From: Alphaproteobacteria bacterium
Lineage (GTDB): Bacteria > Pseudomonadota > Alphaproteobacteria > RS24
Direction of reading: 5' to 3'
Assembly: GCA_029248825.1 (NCBI GenBank)
Contig: JAQWIP010000156.1
Coordinates: 1 to 7,598, forward strand
Length of the DNA: 7,598 nucleotides
Shown here piece after piece: positions 6,625-7,598 of the stretch. Position 1 is the stretch's first letter. Each line of letters starts with the position of its first letter. Position numbers and translations under genes: made by a program. The notes beneath the pieces were generated by a model, which saw only the letters and a list, made by a program, of their open reading frames with translations, was not told the origin of the DNA and searched no databases.

Positions 6625-7536
6625 CTACATGCCAATCAAATCAGCCCGATTGACGGTGTTTTGAAACAGACGCGCCGAGGCGGCATCTACCATGACGCCC
6701 TTATGCCCCACAGACCCCAGCCCTTCGCCAGCCGCCTTTTCATAAACAGCAATCACCTCGCGCGCAAAATCCACATCTTCTTGAGTGGGCGAGAAAATAT
6801 CTAACGCAGGCTCAATTTGCGCCGGATGGATGGCCCATTTACCAACCATGCCCAGCATCAGCGAGCGTTGACACTCGACTTTATAGGCTTCCAGATTATT
6901 GAAATCGACAAATGGCCCATCGACCGCATCCAAGCCAGCGGCGCGCGCCGCAATGGTCATTTGATAGCGCGGATAATGAAAGATATCGCCCGGATAGCCT
7001 TGCGTGTCGCCAATGTTTTTCATCACCAGACCTTGCGAGGCCGCATAGTCGCCCATGCCGAAAATCATACATTCCAAACGCTCGCAACTGGTCGCAATCT
7101 CAGCGACATTTTGCATCGCTTCGACTTCTTCAATCAGCACTTCCAAACCAATCTTGCGCTCCAGACCCAATTTCATTTCCAATTGCGTCAGCAGCGTATC
7201 GGCAAACTGCACGTCCGAGGCGTTAAGCGGTTTGGGCAGCATAATCGTGTCGATGTTTTTGCCGGCTTTTTCTACTACGGTAATAATGTCTTCATGGCAC
7301 CATGGCGTGCCGATATCATTGACCCGCACACAGCGCACGGTTTCGCCCCAATCGAGATGGTTGAGCGCATCAACAATGGTCTCGCGCGCGCCGGCTTTGG
7401 CGGAAGGCGCGACCGCGTCTTCTAAATCGCAAAACACATGGTCGGCTTTCGACGCCGCCGCTTTGGTCAGCATTTTTTCGCTGACGCCGGGAACCGCCAG
7501 TTGCGAGCGCCGTAAGCGCATGGGTTTATGGGGCAT
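6625..7536 (-). CDS. HpcH/HpaI-family CoA ester lyase (malyl-CoA / beta-methylmalyl-CoA / citramalyl-CoA lyase-like)
   Basis: This 303-residue TIM-barrel enzyme should cleave a beta-hydroxyacyl-CoA such as malyl-CoA, methylmalyl-CoA or citramalyl-CoA into an acyl-CoA and a 2-oxoacid, reversibly. Its sequence runs parallel to Rhodobacter-type malyl-CoA lyase. The DLEDAVAP loop is at residues 37-44, Arg71 in VRVND fits substrate carboxylate and CoA binding, and Glu136 (LIEE) and Asp163 (GMGDYAAS) match the two magnesium ligands. KWAIHP (233-238) follows. Asp284 in VMVDAAS matches the C-terminal acid that completes the neighbouring subunit's active site. The start at 7536 is supported by TTAGGAAA about 7 bases upstream; a second in-frame ATG five codons later lacks this spacing. 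It appears to be the first gene of an operon with the aromatic-acid-type symporter. Roles in C4/C5 acid, itaconate or glyoxylate-linked metabolism are possible; substrate preference is not decided here. Confidence 0.9.
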   Translation of the reverse strand: MPHKPMRLRRSQLAVPGVSEKMLTKAAASKADHVFCDLEDAVAPSAKAGARETIVDALNHLDWGETVRCVRVNDIGTPWCHEDIITVVEKAGKNIDTIMLPKPLNASDVQFADTLLTQLEMKLGLERKIGLEVLIEEVEAMQNVAEIATSCERLECMIFGMGDYAASQGLVMKNIGDTQGYPGDIFHYPRYQMTIAARAAGLDAVDGPFVDFNNLEAYKVECQRSLMLGMVGKWAIHPAQIEPALDIFSPTQEDVDFAREVIAVYEKAAGEGLGSVGHKGVMVDAASARLFQNTVNRADLIGM

Positions 7537-7568
7537 CGGGTTTCCTAACTACTTAAATTTACCATTGC

Positions 7569-7581
7569 TATGTTCTACATA
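7569..7581. promoter_or_regulatory. operator-like inverted repeat upstream of the lyase-transporter operon
   Basis: TATGT-TCT-ACATA is a perfect 5-3-5 inverted repeat 33 bases upstream of the lyase start at 7536, in an AT-rich leader that also contains the palindrome TAAATTTA (7554-7561). The GT-N3-AC core resembles the half-site geometry bound by many FadR-type GntR regulators, which often control acid catabolism, although the outer bases differ from the usual TNGT/ACNA. No such regulator gene lies in the window. Confidence 0.35.
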
Positions 7582-7598
7582 AATCGGCGACGACCACG

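Noticed and set aside
6605..6626. AGCGC/GCGCT inverted repeat near the end of the lyase as a terminator
   Set aside because: It is only five base pairs with an eight-base loop and lacks a T tract on the minus strand, so it does not argue against an operon with the transporter.
1..7598. CRISPR array, insertion sequence, toxin-antitoxin pair or defence system
   Set aside because: I see no repeat-spacer structure, transposase, terminal repeats or small paired genes; the only defence-related sequence is the truncated hsdM relic.

Overview
The window carries six complete protein genes, the 3' end of a serine-type tRNA and a short remnant of a restriction-modification gene. Proteobacterial-style genes, moderately GC-rich coding sequence, a tRNA with encoded CCA, and a malyl-CoA-lyase-like enzyme beside an aromatic-acid-type symporter suggest an alphaproteobacterium, but nothing here fixes the genus. 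This is mostly ordinary metabolic and detoxification territory with one scar of horizontally acquired DNA. I did not find a convincing new multi-gene system.

Layout. At 1-39 a tRNA-Ser ends on the plus strand. Facing it on the minus strand is a copper/topaquinone amine oxidase with an N-terminal membrane anchor (64-2112). Just upstream of its start lies a 7-bp inverted repeat covering the ribosome binding site. Further upstream, still in the same open frame, are about 32 codons that read as the N-terminus of a type I restriction-modification methyltransferase (hsdM, 2206-2301). A gene-poor, AT-richer stretch then leads to a plus-strand NfsB-like nitroreductase (2578-3210). That gene ends at a good hairpin terminator and converges on a second, different nitroreductase on the minus strand (3291-3968). 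The latter diverges, across 112 bases, from a membrane-anchored metallo-beta-lactamase-fold hydrolase of the RomA/NAPE-PLD type (4081-5193). The right end is a probable two-gene minus-strand operon: an HpcH/HpaI-family CoA ester lyase (7536 to 6625) followed by an aromatic acid:H+ symporter of the major facilitator superfamily (6552 to 5230).

How they work together. The lyase and transporter plausibly form an uptake-and-cleavage pair for an organic acid processed as its CoA ester. The amine oxidase, the two flavin nitroreductases and the hydrolase look like independently transcribed genes, with orientation changing at almost every gene. No regulator gene is present in the window, although several small palindromes sit at plausible operator positions.
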